DNA of 64,000 bases from Glandiceps talaboti (GCF_964340395.1 NC_135555.1:7769431-7833430), one strand, 5' to 3'; positions 31,918 to 45,287 are shown, counted from the stretch's first letter. Translations and numbers: made by a program. The notes: generated by a model from the sequence alone, not told the origin.

Positions 31918-33296
31918 GAAGTTGGGATCAAGTCAAAAGTAGAGGGTAAACGACTGGGTACAAATCAAAGTCGAGAAAATGTGATGGTGAAAATTGAGAA
32001 TGATGCAAATGACATACATAAAAAAACTCATGGAGATCAAGCTGTAACTAGTGGTCAGGACCAAAGAAGAACTTCATCCATTATATCACCAGAAACACAG
32101 TTCCAGCCATCAACATCAGATCAACCAGTCTTCACTCCATTTGCTGCCCTGTCATCAGATCACCAAACGTCAATGAAGAGGCCCTGGAGTACACCAGGCA
32201 AAGAGGAAGACATGTCATCAGATCACAAAACATCAATGAAGAGGCCCTGGAGTACACCAGGCAAAGAGGAAGACACGTTATCAGATCACCAAACATCAAT
32301 GGAGAGGCCCTGGAGTACACCAGGCAAAGGGGAAGACACGTCATCAGATCACCAAACATCAATGGAGAGGCCCTGGAGTACACCAGGCAAAGGGGAAGAT
32401 ACGTCATCAGATCACAAAACATCAATGAAGATGCCCTGGAGTACACCAGGCAAAGGGGAAGACACGTCATCAGATCACAAAACATCAATGAAGAGGCCCT
32501 GGAGTACTCACGGCAAGGAGGAAGACACGTTATCAGATCACCAAACATCAATGGAGAGGCCCTGGAGTACACCAGGCAAAGGGGAAGACATGTCATCAGA
32601 TCACAAAACATCAATGAAGAGGCCCTGGAGTACTCAAGGCAAAGAGGAAGACACGTTATCAGATCACCAAACATCAATGGAGAGGCCCTGGAGTACACCA
32701 AGCAAAGAGGAAGACAAACTTGGTATGTAGAACAGGCTGGTTAGTTTTACTACTACTGTGTTTTGAAAGAAACAATGATTCACAAGACTTCGTGTTACTA
32801 TTTTAAAATGTCATCAATGTTATATAACTGTTTCACACATGATGACAACTCATATATCTATTGAAACAATATTAGTACTTTGAGAACCAAAGATATATCC
32901 ACGAAACAGATGCAAATATGAAAAATACTTTTTTCATAACCTATGGCATGGTTGATCATTATTAACACTTTAAAGTTACAATTGCTATGAAATAATAAAC
33001 TCTTGAGGAGTTTATTCTGTTTGTTTTAGAAGCCAACAAAACATATTTACCCACAAAGAACTCAAACTGACCTCTTAAATAAACAGTGCATTTTCAAATA
33101 TCAATTCTTTTGTTTTGCTTCTCTCCAACATTTAGAAAATATGAAGTATTTCCACTCAACCCAGTTCTCATCACCGGCACCAAAGAAACAGAGAGTGAGT
33201 ACAGAGATGACTGCAAGTAGTACAGAACCCCATCCCAAAAGAGAAAGGAGAGTTGAAGAATTTAGAAGTCTGATAATCAGAATGCCAAGTGCTTCA

Positions 33297-33327
<31 letters not shown>

Positions 33328-34195
33328 CAACAACAACAGCAACAAACTCATCATGCGCAAATACTCAAGGTTTGTGGTTTTAGTGGATTTAGTGATACGT
33401 GAGATTTCCGTGCAAAAACATAAATGTACAACTCCACATAGTTTATGATAAAGTTACATAGAATTATTTACATCTTATACTTAGTTTCGAGGCATGAATA
33501 GAAATACTGCAAGACAATGAAGGGTGTCAACATTTTTTTTTTGCATTAGTTTGTTCGTTAGCAACAGTTTTTCAAATAATGTTGGTTTTTAGTATTTGAA
33601 CTAGAGCATTCTTGTATTTGATAGGTGATTTAATTGAAACAGCTGAAGTGGAAACAATATTTGAAATAAATTCATGTTAAAACCGGCTGCTACAGCAAAG
33701 GAACACGAATACTTAATATCACTAGGGAACTTGCAATCCAGACTGAGCATGCTCAGATGCAAAGGACTATGGGATTATTTGTATTTATCATAATACCTAA
33801 TCTGGAACTACTAAAATAAACTTCCTACAATCAGGGTAATCATGACTGCATTACTTGTGTAACCTTACAAACAATATAACAAATTGTTCCCATAACTGAT
33901 TAATTCATATTTTATATTTCCCATGATGCACCACTCAGGATTTCCAAGATGGCGGATTTGAAACTTCCCTATTTCCATCTATATTTGCATACATGGAATG
34001 CATAATTAATCATTTCTTTGACAACCACCAATGTTTTATATTCCTTTAGGTATGGATACAGCATTGTCACAAAAGACTAGGGAGGAAGCCTGGAGATCTT
34101 GTACGATGTGTGGGTATATATTCCCAGCAGGTGCAGGCGTAGCAAGTATACTACAACACAAAATAAATCATATCTCTGATGACAGAAAGAAGTAA
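25677..34195 (+). CDS. Gene B: second GREB1-like permuted SF2 helicase / TAGT protein
   Basis: Supported exons are 25677-25915 (3' end uncertain), 26173-26364, 26624-32722, 33136-33369 and 34050-34195. Every junction from 26364 on is phase 1. The core strongly resembles gene A along its whole length, and motif order is the same: DEAH (27607-27618), TATP, C4 clusters, QELGRLCRY, AEPQIGKTGT (29950-29979), ADDN (30829-30840). Differences from A are a shorter N-terminus without exon 2-3 equivalents, a long acidic tract and a nine-unit repeat near the C-terminus. The exon 1 to exon 2 join does not keep frame with the obvious donor (phase 2 into phase 1), so the start of this protein is unresolved. 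It is presumably nuclear, with the same enzymatic potential as A. It lies in tandem with A, same strand. Confidence 0.8.
25914..26003. mobile_element. Half MITE abutting gene B exon 1
   Basis: This stretch aligns with the right half of the element at 23155-23366: 'AGGTCAATTCAGGC', 'CGATTAGCCGACATCTACAT' and 'CGGATTTTAATCAGATTGGG' all have close matches there. The left half is missing, and coding similarity to gene A ends at its border. The nearest GT donor (25916-25917) is made at this border. Confidence 0.75.
26173..26364 (+). CDS. Gene B exon 2, acidic linker
   Basis: 64 codons, phase 1 on both sides. It starts ARPAMMTNPQTLN after CATTTTACAG and ends CTQGG at GGAG|GTAAAT. It is rich in Thr, Ser, Glu and Asp (ELDEESEDKSSGEDSEEGED). 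Its position and phases match gene A exon 4 (4898-5017), which is also acidic and Thr-rich, so the two are probably homologous linkers between the N-terminal module and the helicase core. The following intron is only 259 bp, against 8 kb in gene A. Confidence 0.72.
26624..32722 (+). CDS. Gene B giant core exon
   Basis: A 6099-bp exon with phase 1 borders (TTTTTCAG|GT and CTTG|GTATGT). It repeats the gene A core: SWPVDILPDI, a Glu-rich coiled stretch, FIIYTARYIMLQSQT, ADEAHWG, QVTATPYNLL, a cysteine cluster (CGRCKELKE...CFGEDD), and a zinc ribbon (CICKQY...CQMCGHQH). Then VEKGRMGDTF, QELGRLCRY, AEPQIGKTGTYLYFIK, HYSRCIDC, GVGFAKLVIQ, IADDNIATF, KPWPLWYDL and LWVCKYRRF. After the glycosyltransferase-like part it has extra C-terminal sequence absent from A: a poly-Glu/Asp tract (31834-31918) and a 21-residue repeat array (32152-32718). 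The core shows no stops or frame breaks. Confidence 0.85.
31834..31920 (+). repeat. Coding (GAA)n/(GAT)n microsatellite in gene B
   Basis: In-frame GAA then GAT repeats encode about 9 Glu followed by about 16 Asp. The tract separates the conserved core from the low-complexity C-terminal part. Its length is likely to vary between alleles without breaking frame. Confidence 0.95.
32152..32718 (+). repeat. Coding minisatellite: nine 21-residue units
   Basis: Nine exact-length 63-bp units encode variants of SSDHKTSMKRPWSTPGKEED plus one residue. Variation is confined to a few positions (SSD/LSD, HK/HQ, MK/ME, KEED/KGED). Units are Ser/Thr-rich with conserved RPWST, which could be phosphorylation or binding sites. 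High unit identity implies recent expansion. It lies next to the exon 3 donor. Confidence 0.92.
33136..34195 (+). CDS. Gene B exons 4-5: basic region and C-terminal C2H2 finger
   Basis: Exon 4 (33136-33369) encodes PKKQR and HPKRERR basic clusters (likely nuclear signals) and a CAG/CAA repeat read as poly-Ala then poly-Thr. Exon 5 (34050-34195) encodes CTMCGYIFPAGAGVASILQH followed by KINH, a C-x2-C-x15-H-x3-H finger, and ends DRKK-stop. Gene A has the same plan: basic exon, finger exon, and a stop after SKK. Phases are 1-1 then 1. Confidence 0.78.
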
Positions 34196-35222
34196 CTGAT
34201 AATCACAAACTGTATACTTTGTAGTCACGTGCACATGTACATGATGAAAGATTTGTTGGAGCATATATCGATAAAAGTTACTTTGGAACAGTAAATTAGA
34301 AATGAATGTATTTAGATCTGTCTACTAATACTACAGACCTTGCCCATGCAATGATTTCATTATTTAGCATCAATGTCCCTCTCCAACATGCTGCATAACA
34401 AAATCACTGTATGATAAAGGTCCATAGCAGATGGGTTGAAACATTGCATTCATTTCTATCTTGTCGTTCCAAAGTAACTCTGTTTTACTGTCCAGACGAT
34501 TTGTTATGTCACATAATTAAATGCATTGTCTTGTATCTCTACAAAGTATTTGAGATATCAAAGTACTGCTCATTTGGAACTAAATGACATTTAGACATCC
34601 AAAGTGTAGTGGTGGTGGTGAAACAAAATGAAAAATCTACTAAAACTGAAAAGTAATGTTTATCTCAGATATGTTTCCCAAATATCCTGATACATGTGAA
34701 TAACTCCACTTTCTAAAAGTACTTGACTGTACTTGCTACACTCACTTGAGATGGTAGTTTACAAAAACTATATATGTTTTGGTATGCAAAGACTTGGTTC
34801 ATTGTTGTTTTTTTCTGCAACAGCTGCAACTTTTATATTTAGATAAGAGGACATACCAAAACAGCTGATAACGAGCAGTAAATGGAATGACCGATAAAAC
34901 TACTGCAAATACTACATTTAGATAAAAGGACATACTAAAACAGCTGACAGTAGTAAATGGAGTGACCAATAAAAATACTGTAGGTGTGACAAGTTAAATT
35001 TACAAAAGTAGAACTGAGACAAGTTGCTAGGGTAAGAACTATATCATAGGGACACAGAATTCCTATGTTGTTGTTTCCGTCTCTACAGGCTATTAAAATA
35101 TAATAATGTTTTGACTTGAATACCAGTATATTTCTCCTTATATCTTCATTGAAAGAACATAGAGTGTATAATAATACATTTGTACTAGCACGATTTGTGA
35201 GATATTTTCCTTTGAAAAACAA

Positions 35223-35567
35223 CAATCTTGAAGCAATAATATGTGTCCATGTTGGCTATAGTCAGCAGAGTTAGACTTCCCAACAAGCTGTAGTTCCATT
35301 CGTGTTCTACACTGGCCTCGTACTTTGATTTGTGATCATGGGATTTTTCCATTTGCTATCACCTATCAAGATGGCCTTTTAATAACACCAGGCTTGCATT
35401 GCAGATAAATAGTTTGTCAATCACTACATTCCATTCACGTATGTGAAGTATGAAACAAGACATTTCGAAACAAAATAAATTGTACTTTATTTTCAAAGTA
35501 CAGTAATATATAACAATGCTCCATTTCTATTATATAAATCAGAAAAACAAAGCAAAAAGGCACTAGT
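35223..35567. repeat. Direct duplication, copy 1
   Basis: Matches 36257-36604 with few changes, from CAATCTTGAAGCAATAATAT to AAAGGCACTAGT. The two copies are about 1.03 kb apart. The first begins inside a MITE-like stretch whose right end is shared by both copies, so the duplicated block includes the repeat end plus unique DNA. Confidence 0.85.
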
Positions 35568-36256
35568 TACAGGGCTCGAAATTAGCGGTAGTCCCGCGTC
35601 AATTGACTACCAGTTTTTCCAAAATGACTACAAAGTTCGAAAACTGGTAGTCATCCTTGACTACCACGAAAATCCTAGGGACGCCAACCCACCGTATGCA
35701 TGGGAGGACTGCTGACAAGTTGGCAATGTAGCGTGAGCACTGGACTCTAAAAGCTACGTGTGATTAGAAACGGCTGGCATGTTTGATATTGCTTACTTTG
35801 TAGTCAATAACAGGTGCTTGGTAAAATAAACACATGTAACATTACACCTCACATCGTTATTGATTCAGTGAAATAACCTACATGGAAAGTACGTAATTTT
35901 GTTGTGACTAGCGATTTTAGTTAGTGTTTGAAGTCACGTCCTGTATGTACTGTATGTTTGAGGCCAGTAATTGTTTGGTGTGGGCGTGTGTTTGTGGGTG
36001 GGTGTGAGTGTTTGTACATGTATACATGTGTGTGTGACTGAATGAATGTAAAATATGTGTATATTTATTATGTATGTGTTATGCCAAAATTTGTGTCACT
36101 GTCAGTTTGAGGTTTCCAAGTGGTCATTGCAAAATAACAGCTTGGTACACACAACTCACAATAATCATTTATATTATATTTACTTACTATGATACTGGTA
36201 TGATATTACATGTATTATTTTAGGACAGGTCAAATGTTTGCATAATATGAATGTCA

Positions 36257-36604
36257 CAATCTTGAAGCAATAATATGTGTCCATGTGGGCGATAGTCAGC
36301 AGAGAGTTAGATTTCCCAACAGACTGTAATTCCATTCGTGTTCTACACTGGCCTCATACTTTGAATTGTGATCATGGGATTTTTTTCATTTGCTATCACC
36401 TATCAAGATGGCCTTTTAATAACACCAGGCTTGTATTGCAGATAAATTGTTTGTCAATCACTACATTCCATTCACCTATGTGAAGTATGAAACAAGACAT
36501 TTCCAAACAAAATAAATTGTACTTTATTTTCAAAGTACAGTAATATATAACAATGCTCCATTTCTATTATATAAATCAGAAAAACAAAGCAAAAAGGCAC
36601 TAGT
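36257..36604. repeat. Direct duplication, copy 2
   Basis: Second copy of the block at 35223-35567. It includes AATAAATTGTACTTTATTTT, which supplies AATAAA on both strands and so could serve convergent genes as a polyadenylation region. Confidence 0.85.
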
Positions 36605-37528
36605 AGCTGGTTATACCCTGGTTTATACTATAAAGAGTGAATGACAATAGGTTTGAGATGAAATGTAAATGAGTTTAACATATTTGTGTCGAATCGACAG
36701 ATCTGTGTCATGAGGGGGGCAGGAAGTCCACACAGGACTGATCACTGATTAAAGAAATACTACCCCATATAAATAAAACATGTTTCTTTGAAAAACAGGA
36801 CACACACAACTCAGGCTATGCAATACTGTAAACCTAGATATTTTTGCTACTAGAAAACTTTGTGATTTTGTAGTTTTCAGCTAGTTCACAAAGACTATTT
36901 TTAACTAATTACATTTTAGTCACTACTTATTCTTGCATACCAGTGTTTGTATCTCCAGCAAAATGAGTCTTTACCATCAAAGCCAAAATATTCAGGTTTA
37001 CAGTGTCACTATGTACATGTATGATGTATTCATTGCTGGTACTCTAGTAATCTCTGCTGTGAAGCTGACTGATAAAAGTTCTGGCTGACAACAGAATCCC
37101 AGTTACCATTGCCCTCCCTCCCTCCAGACTACTTAAATTAAATAACTAGTAAATGTTTAAAAATATTTCATACAGCTCCAACAAAAATGGTGAAAACCTG
37201 AAAACACAGATTAACCTTGAGAAAATGTTTGTTAACTTCTATTTTTAATCACTTACTCATACTGTATACAATCAATTTGCTGGCAACTTTTGTAACGAAG
37301 AAAAATCTACCACTTTTTATCCTGTAATATTAGGACAGAAACTTTGGTCACCTTAATTTGTACATTGCTTTGATAGAACACATTGAATGTTGAATCATGA
37401 AGTAGTAAAAAAATTTAGTTTACTGCATAGTTTGTGTATATATTTAAAGAAAATGAAAATGATATATATATATATAACTATTATATACAGTTGCCACACC
37501 TTAACATTTTCATGCCTGAATATTTCCA

Positions 37529-40500
37529 CTACTTGAAATTGAATTTGATTTTCACTAGATATCTCATCCTAATCTGCCGTGTGTCATAAACAATAAATTC
37601 ATTGTAGTTGAGAGTATAGCCACGAGGGTTGGTAATACCAGTATCAGTTGCTTTACCAAGTGGCACCACAGTCCCATCAGACCTAGAATAAATAATAACA
37701 TTTTTTTGTAACTTTTCACACACAGATAGAGTGAATGAAGACATAATTTTGTATAACTCGTCAGAGATAGTATGACAAAACTAGCACACATTTATTCATT
37801 CATTTATCCAAAAGTTGAATAATTACACAACTATATTTGCCATCCAATGTCACTATCATTATATATACATAATTACTTGTGTTTCTCTAGCCAGGTGCAA
37901 ATACACCACTTACATTACTAAAGGAATTACTGTGTGGAAGATGCATAATAAATAATAAAGAATCATTTTAAATGTAATCTTTTGGATTATGTACTTGCAT
38001 TCCACACCTACTCGCTCTGTGCATGTGGTGTTATTTTACAGAGTTACTTTGTCTTTTGCCACTGGTTTTATTACTTTGGTTGGCCAACCCTGATAACAGG
38101 GGGAAGCGGTAGAGACAGTGTAATGTGATAATATGCTCTCACTGCTGTAATATTTTGTTTACATGATCTTTTTTAACAATTTTTTATTTTGTATATTGGG
38201 ATTTCTAATATACCAGAAGGAAATTTTTCCATTATGTGTTTTAATTTAATGGACAATACAGGTTTTGAATTGAACTTACATGGCATGGTTTTTACTAGCA
38301 TCAGGAGCTATTCTTCCCAATCCTTTCACACTATGTGTTCCAGCTGGTAATTTATCAGCTTTGTAGTCAGCATTCAGTAGTTCATTGGGTGTACCTAATG
38401 AAACCTGTAAACAAAATATCATACATCAGTATTGATTGGTTCACACCAGATGAAGTCTGGCACAAAAAAATAACACACATTACTTAGTATTGACTGGTTT
38501 CAGTTATAATGTTTCTGTTTGAAGTTGTTTCTATTTAGTCTTTGTAGATGTGTTTAATATATTTTGTTCTTTGTTTGTTGTATCAATTGTCCTTTTCCAA
38601 GTGTGACCTATTTTCCCTTTAGTTTTTGTGCTTTACTTTTTTGGGGATCCCTGGGTAGATTAGCCTGGTCCTAACAGGGTTACCCTTTTATCGATGTATA
38701 TTTTTAAAGCATTTTGATGATAAAAGTTGTCATTATTATAATTACTGTTATCAGTTTGGCTTAAAGGACACACTGCTTGGTCACCACAGAGTAAGGGGAT
38801 AGGGGAACATCAAATTTTGGTGTGTCACAAGAAATTATTGTAACACACCTACTACATTTCCGGTGTTGTGATTTGTCAATACATGGTCACGCGGTATGTA
38901 GAGTTTTGACTGCATGCAAATGCCATTTACTGGTCAATAGTTGCTTGTGCTGTTGCACATCTGTTGCCTGTATGTGCAACAGCACTAGCAACTGTTGACT
39001 TATAATGTCATACGCACATGTGTACATGTTTTCAAAACAAATAAACCAGGTGTCCTCTGTTGGCTTTGAGTCACACGAGCATTGAAATTTCATTGTTTTT
39101 TTCTTCAAATTTCTGAAGACAAACTTGCCACCCTTGTGCCAGAAAAGGATTCGGAATGAATACATTTCATTATTATTAAAGAAGTATGGTTTTCCATGTT
39201 CCTGTGTTGTTTTCTGATCTATCATCACTGTTGTCATCTGTTAACCACACAGAACAGTGTGCTGAGAGAGTGAGAATGTGGTAGGTGTGTTACAAAAGAC
39301 ATATTGACTGATTGTGCTCATGCAACATCATCCGTTAGATAGAGGGCGCACTGAGTATTGATACTCACCTCACTGAGTGCACATAATCCAACATTCTTTG
39401 ACTTGGTAGCAAAACAGTAGTTGGCTGATTTAGACGACATGTCTGCAAAATATACACCTTTGCCAAACTGTAGATGACAACAAAAATAAAAAGAGAGAAA
39501 TTAGAAATGCTAAAATATCCACAATCCTAGGCTATAAACAATCTGTTAAAAACCCCTATACTATACAACACACCCGAATATCTCTCTCTTATTTCTTATT
39601 TTTAATATTGGCTAATATTCAATAAAGTGCACTGTTTCATCTCCTGGTGAATCTGGTGAAATCGCATACAAACTGTACTTACAGTAAGTTACCATACACA
39701 GAAACCAATCCTCCTGATGGTGCCATACACAAAGTTACCTTTTTTTAATATTCAAAAATTAAATATATCTTACCATATACCCAGTCACTGGTCACTCCAA
39801 ATTAATTAATTATAACATACCAAGTATACCAGATCTGACTTATTAACTTTTTATCATTTCAGTTATTAGTGCTTCTGATGTATACTGTACTGTATTCTTG
39901 CAAATAAACTACTCGTATAACTTACCATATACCCTGTCACTGGTGCCTCTGGTGGAGCTATGCGCAGACCTTTACTCAATATTCCTACCCAATTACTTAG
40001 ACGAGAGCCATGCCACAGCAACATTCTGGGAAATAAGAAAGTTTGAGATGATCTGTTTAAGGGCAAAGACTTATGAAACAGTAAACAATAGCCCAAGTGT
40101 TGTCTTATCATATACCCAGTATAGCATCCAATGCAATTCAATGGAGAGCATGTGCATCAAACCCAGGCAGTAATTTTCTGTATCACACCCTAGCACACTT
40201 TGCCCAATATGGCAGGTGGCGCATTAATTGCTAATCTGTTCACTCGGTGATTTGGCTTTGTTAATTTCTTCACTACTTTTACATTTTTTGTGAATGAAAC
40301 AATAATTCTCTGCCAATTTATGTGATTATGTGATTCAAATCATGTTTCTGTGCCACTACATGGGATATATGATACAACCTTTACGGCCCGGATGTGAATT
40401 TTGTGGACCTCGGTAGTACGGCTTACGGGCCTTCCCACCATACAACCTCTGTCCGCAAAACCCATACACAGGTTGTAAAGATTATTATCAACAGTTATAA

Positions 40501-43500
40501 CTTTCACAGAATCTAGTGCACTCCTGCTACTCATAGCTGATGTTCTTGGCAAACACAGTTGATTTCTACTTCTGGTAAACTAATGCACAGTGAAAGGCAT
40601 GCAGAGTGGTATTTGTTTGTACACAAAAAATTACACGTTGAGAAAAACAGGATTAAGATGTTGATAAACTCACCTATTTCCATGATCTGTGAAATCTTCC
40701 TTTCCTCTGACCTGTGTCTTGAACACATCCAGGACTTCCATCTTGTACTGATTGTGTGTGGTGGCATGGGTATTCTTTACATAATCACAAATCACCTAAA
40801 CAAGAAGACAATACAAGGACATTGAATGATTATTTCTGACAGTGCTTAAAATATGTGTTACATATCATGTGTTTGATTTTGATCTGACTTTAATATTAAA
40901 TAGTATCATTTCAAAGTTCAAAACATTATAATGTCTATCTAAAGGATTTTGTAACCACCACCCCCCACCCCCACCCCCCACCCCCACCCCACATCCCCTT
41001 CCACACAAACCTGGAGTTAATACCCACCTTGAATTCAGGATCTGATTTATCAAGTGCCGTCATTTCAAAATTCAAAGCATTATTATGCCTATCTAAAGGA
41101 TTTTGTAACCACCCCCCCCCACCACACACACACACTCCACCCAACCTCCCTCCCCTTCCACACAAACCTGAAGATTTAATACCTACCTTGAATTCAGGAT
41201 CTGACTTATCAAGTGCTGTCATTTCAAAGTTCAAAGCATTATAATGCCTATCTAAAGGATTTAGTAACCCCCCCCCCCACCACACACACACACTCCACCC
41301 AACCTCCCTCCCCTTCCACACAAACCTGAAGATTTAATACCTACCTTGAATTCTGGATCTGATTTATCAAGTGCTGTCATTTCAAAGTTCAAAGCGTTAT
41401 AATGCCTATCTAAAGGATTTTGTAACCACCTCCCCACCCCCACCACCACACACACACACTCCACCCAACCTCCCCTTCCACACAAACCTGAAGAGTTAAT
41501 ACCTACCTTGAATTCAGGATCTGACTTATCAAGTGCTGTCATTTCAAGATTCAAAGCATTATAATGTCTATCTAAAGGATTTTGTAACCACCTCCCCACC
41601 CCCACCACCACCACCACACACACACACTCCACCCAACCTCCCCTTCCACACAAATCTGAAGAGTTAATACCTACCTTGAATTCAGGATCTGATTTATCAA
41701 GGGCCGTCATTTCAAAGTTCAATGCATTATAATGCCTATCTAAAGGATTTAGTAAGTCTCCAGATTCCTTCTTAATGATAGTCATTGCTATTTGGATATC
41801 TCCCAAGGCCTACAAAAACAAACACAAAACAGTTTAACGATTTATCACTACATACATAAGGTGGTAATTCATCACAAATATATCATGCATGAACCAAGTT
41901 GAACAAAAAATATAGAATTTATACCCTGGTTGTTCCACATCACAACAACACATATTTATCTCATTAGTTCTACTATGTTCAAAATATGAGTCAAAACTTT
42001 CAAAATTGTCATTATTTTCCCCCAATGTTTTTCTTCATTCAGTTAGAAAATACTCGTGACCTAAGGGTTTTGTTACTACTTGTCTAGCGACATGTAGTGA
42101 CAAAGCCCCTTAGGTCACTCGTATTTTCCTTGGCTCGTAGAAGACAAATATTGGGAAAGAATATCTTCCTCTAGTTACTTGGAAGAATGTCAGTAATAAG
42201 AAAAAGTAACCTTGTAATCTTTGAGTTCAAGTATTCTAAGTGGTACATGACAGCAGTTTCACCTACCTCAAGTAACTTTATTTCTCTCTTCAGTTCTTCA
42301 TCTGTTCTTATCAAAGGTGGTCTCTTCATCCTACACAGGTACGATACAAATATCAAGAGATTATATATGATTCAAAATAAATACAATGTGCCTACTGTTT
42401 AAAAGTGGCCATATGGATTTGAATTGGGTATTTATTTTGGAATTCTAATTTATAAAACAACTTTACTGTTTTTCTACTTGAAAAACACAATTTGAAATAC
42501 AATATACCAACTCCTTGTTTGTAACTCAATAATAATTGCAAAACATTAAAAATATGTGTAAAATGTTTGTTATTGTACGTAAACTTTTTTGCAATTTTGC
42601 AGGGATGCAATGTTTTCAGTATTGCACTGCAGTGCAAATACCACTAGTATGTTCGTGCACCAGTGCCAGTAACCTCTGGTACATATATAATAATACCTTT
42701 TAGACTTCCATTATGAAATATGGATTTTAGTTATGGTGACAGCGCCCTCAGTGATGAAATCTCAAATGTAGTCAGTCCTATTTTTCTAATGAAATGTTGT
42801 ACACAATACAAATATCAGTATTTGTTCAATTTGTTTGGCTCAAGAAATTCTTAACACATGTAAGAGTACACATCTATGATCTACATCAATACAATGATGA
42901 TGAAGAATAACACAGTGTATATGATATCATTTCACAGATAAAGTATTACAATGTTGGTTGGGTTCACTTTTACTGAAATAAACACCAGAACACCATTTCT
43001 GTTTTCGTCAAAACCAAATGAACTTTCACAATTTAGGATGTAATTTACTGGTACCCTCTCTCAAAAACGAAATTAAAACCAAGTCAATTGTCTAAATTAA
43101 GCCCATATATTCATACTACCCACACAACAGTGAAGCTGACAATGGGTGAATACATCAGTGTTCAAATTTACAGCCAGCAGACATTAATCTTAATTAATAC
43201 AGAGTACTAAAATTCTCACCCAAAGTCATGAGGTATCCTGGTATAGTAGGCATCACATGCTTTGATGAGTTTATCTCCAATGATACTATTCCTGATACAA
43301 TTTTCTATAACTTTCAAAGCTGATAAACCGGCTTTGATTTGGTCTTCTGTTAGTTTTCCTAGTGGTGCCTTCTTAGCATCATACTTCATCTCTATCACTG
43401 TGTCTTCCATAGTTTTCACATTACATATCATTTCGATCAAGTCCTGCGAAAAGACAAAAAAAAACTTGTACTGACAAATTCAAGACTTCAAGACATACAA

Positions 43501-45238
43501 GCTGAGTTTATATGTGTTTGGGACAGTGCGCCTCTAAGCCAATTTGACGCAGAGTTGCTAGTGATGCACCAACATTTGATGTTCCCTGATCTCTTACTAT
43601 GTGGTGACTCACAAGAAATGCCAGTGTTTCTCCTTTTGACTCACACCAACAAAATTTGGCTAACATTAGAGGGCACACTGGTGGGAACTCGGGGATGTAA
43701 TTTTTTTCTGCATATTAAGATGTACTCACAGTATTCTACCTAATACTGATGTATACTTAACTACCACTTGTCTCAAACCTGATATTAGGATATAAATTAT
43801 AAACAATCCGATGATGTAATTTATAATAAATACAAAAAAATGCACGGAACTTCCTACTATGCCATCAACCGTTCTAACAATGCCAGAACACAAATTGCAA
43901 TGACATAGAAGGCATGCGTTGACATTAACATTATACTAGAATAGGTTAATCAAAGTTTTTTGTAAGTATTTTCACTTGAGTTTTAACAAAGCTTATAAAT
44001 TCAGCTTGTACTTTACGAAAAGAGAACAAAATATTGTATCGATGATTTCAACAATTATCATATCAGGATGAAAGAAATGAAACAAAACTTTAAGATTTGT
44101 GAAAACAAAACACTGTCTTAATGATTTCACCACATATCATTTCGATTAGGGCCTACAGAAAAAGAAAAACACCATTTCATCAACAATTCTGACATTGCAA
44201 TTTCAATACGAGTCTATGGAAAGAGAACAAACCGATATATTAAAAACTATAACACTTATCAATTCAACTGGGGCTAGTACAAGAGAATAAAATTTCCCAT
44301 GGACAAACTCCAACATTTGTCTTTGCAATACAAGCATATGAAAAGAGGGAAAGGGTATCTATGATTTCTTCATATCATTTTAGTGACACCTATGAAAATG
44401 ATGAGGGCCTATGAAAGTACAAGAATAACCATTTCATCAACAACTCTAATATCAATTATTTCAATGGTCTATTCAATTTTTTCGTAGCTTGTAAATGGTA
44501 TGAGGTGAATCCTGTAACAACGTTTACAAGATGTGTATTTGGATTGTGAAATCCTACAAACTATTCCAATACTACAAAATCTTGATCTACAAAATTGTAC
44601 AATTGCAATTGAACTGATTTAGTATGATGAAAAAGCTCATCTGTGCAAAAAGTTCAGTCTAAGTTAATAGGTTTAACTTCATATTGCACCAAACTTAATT
44701 AGCTTACCACAGCTTTCGCCAGGTATCCACTATGGCTTTGTCAGTGTTTTCTGAAGTCACGACGCATGCAATAGAAGGAACTGATTTAGTTTCCCTATTC
44801 TACATCAAAACACTCACGATATTGCAGTAAATGTAGCCTGTGGTTTCCCCAAGTTCAATATCTGTACACTGTTTCAATGTCCATATATTTTACATTTCGT
44901 GAACAGCTTTAAAATTGAAATATAATGATAAATCCAATACCTGTAATCTTTTGTCAAGTTTGGAGTCTGGTATTGGTGTATCTTTCTTTTCTTTTGGCTT
45001 GGAGTCTGTTTCTGTCTCGTTGCCCTACAAGAGAAAGTTATATTTCAGGAAACTATCTTAGCATTGCGAGATAACAAAAGTTGATATAGGATGCAAGAAA
45101 CATAATCTTGGCACAATGCAGAAGCAACACAGCAAAGTAAGTATGAAGAGAGATACTCTGATAGTGTACAACAATGTATACTATGCTTTAACATAACACT
45201 CTTCTTCCCAATGTTTTACACAGAATATTCAATTAATA

Positions 45239-45287
<49 letters not shown>

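Larger units (their letters stand above)
34196..37528. other. Intergenic region between gene B and PARP2
   Basis: 3.3 kb without a supported exon. The two genes converge here. It holds the 345-bp direct duplication, a diverged MITE-like stretch (about 35048-35250), and a hairpin-forming stretch near 35580-35680 (ACTGGTAGTCA arms). Poly(A) signals for gene B (AATAAA, about 35478) and possibly PARP2 on the other strand fall inside the duplication. Confidence 0.5.

Noticed and set aside
27059-32701. Antisense ORFs opposite the gene B core, including a 189-codon one over the coding repeat
   Set aside because: Shadow frames produced by the 63-bp repeat and the GAA/GAT tract.
41029-41244. Plus-strand ORF rich in His/Pro/Thr
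   Set aside because: Antisense of the PARP2 exon-11 repeat array.
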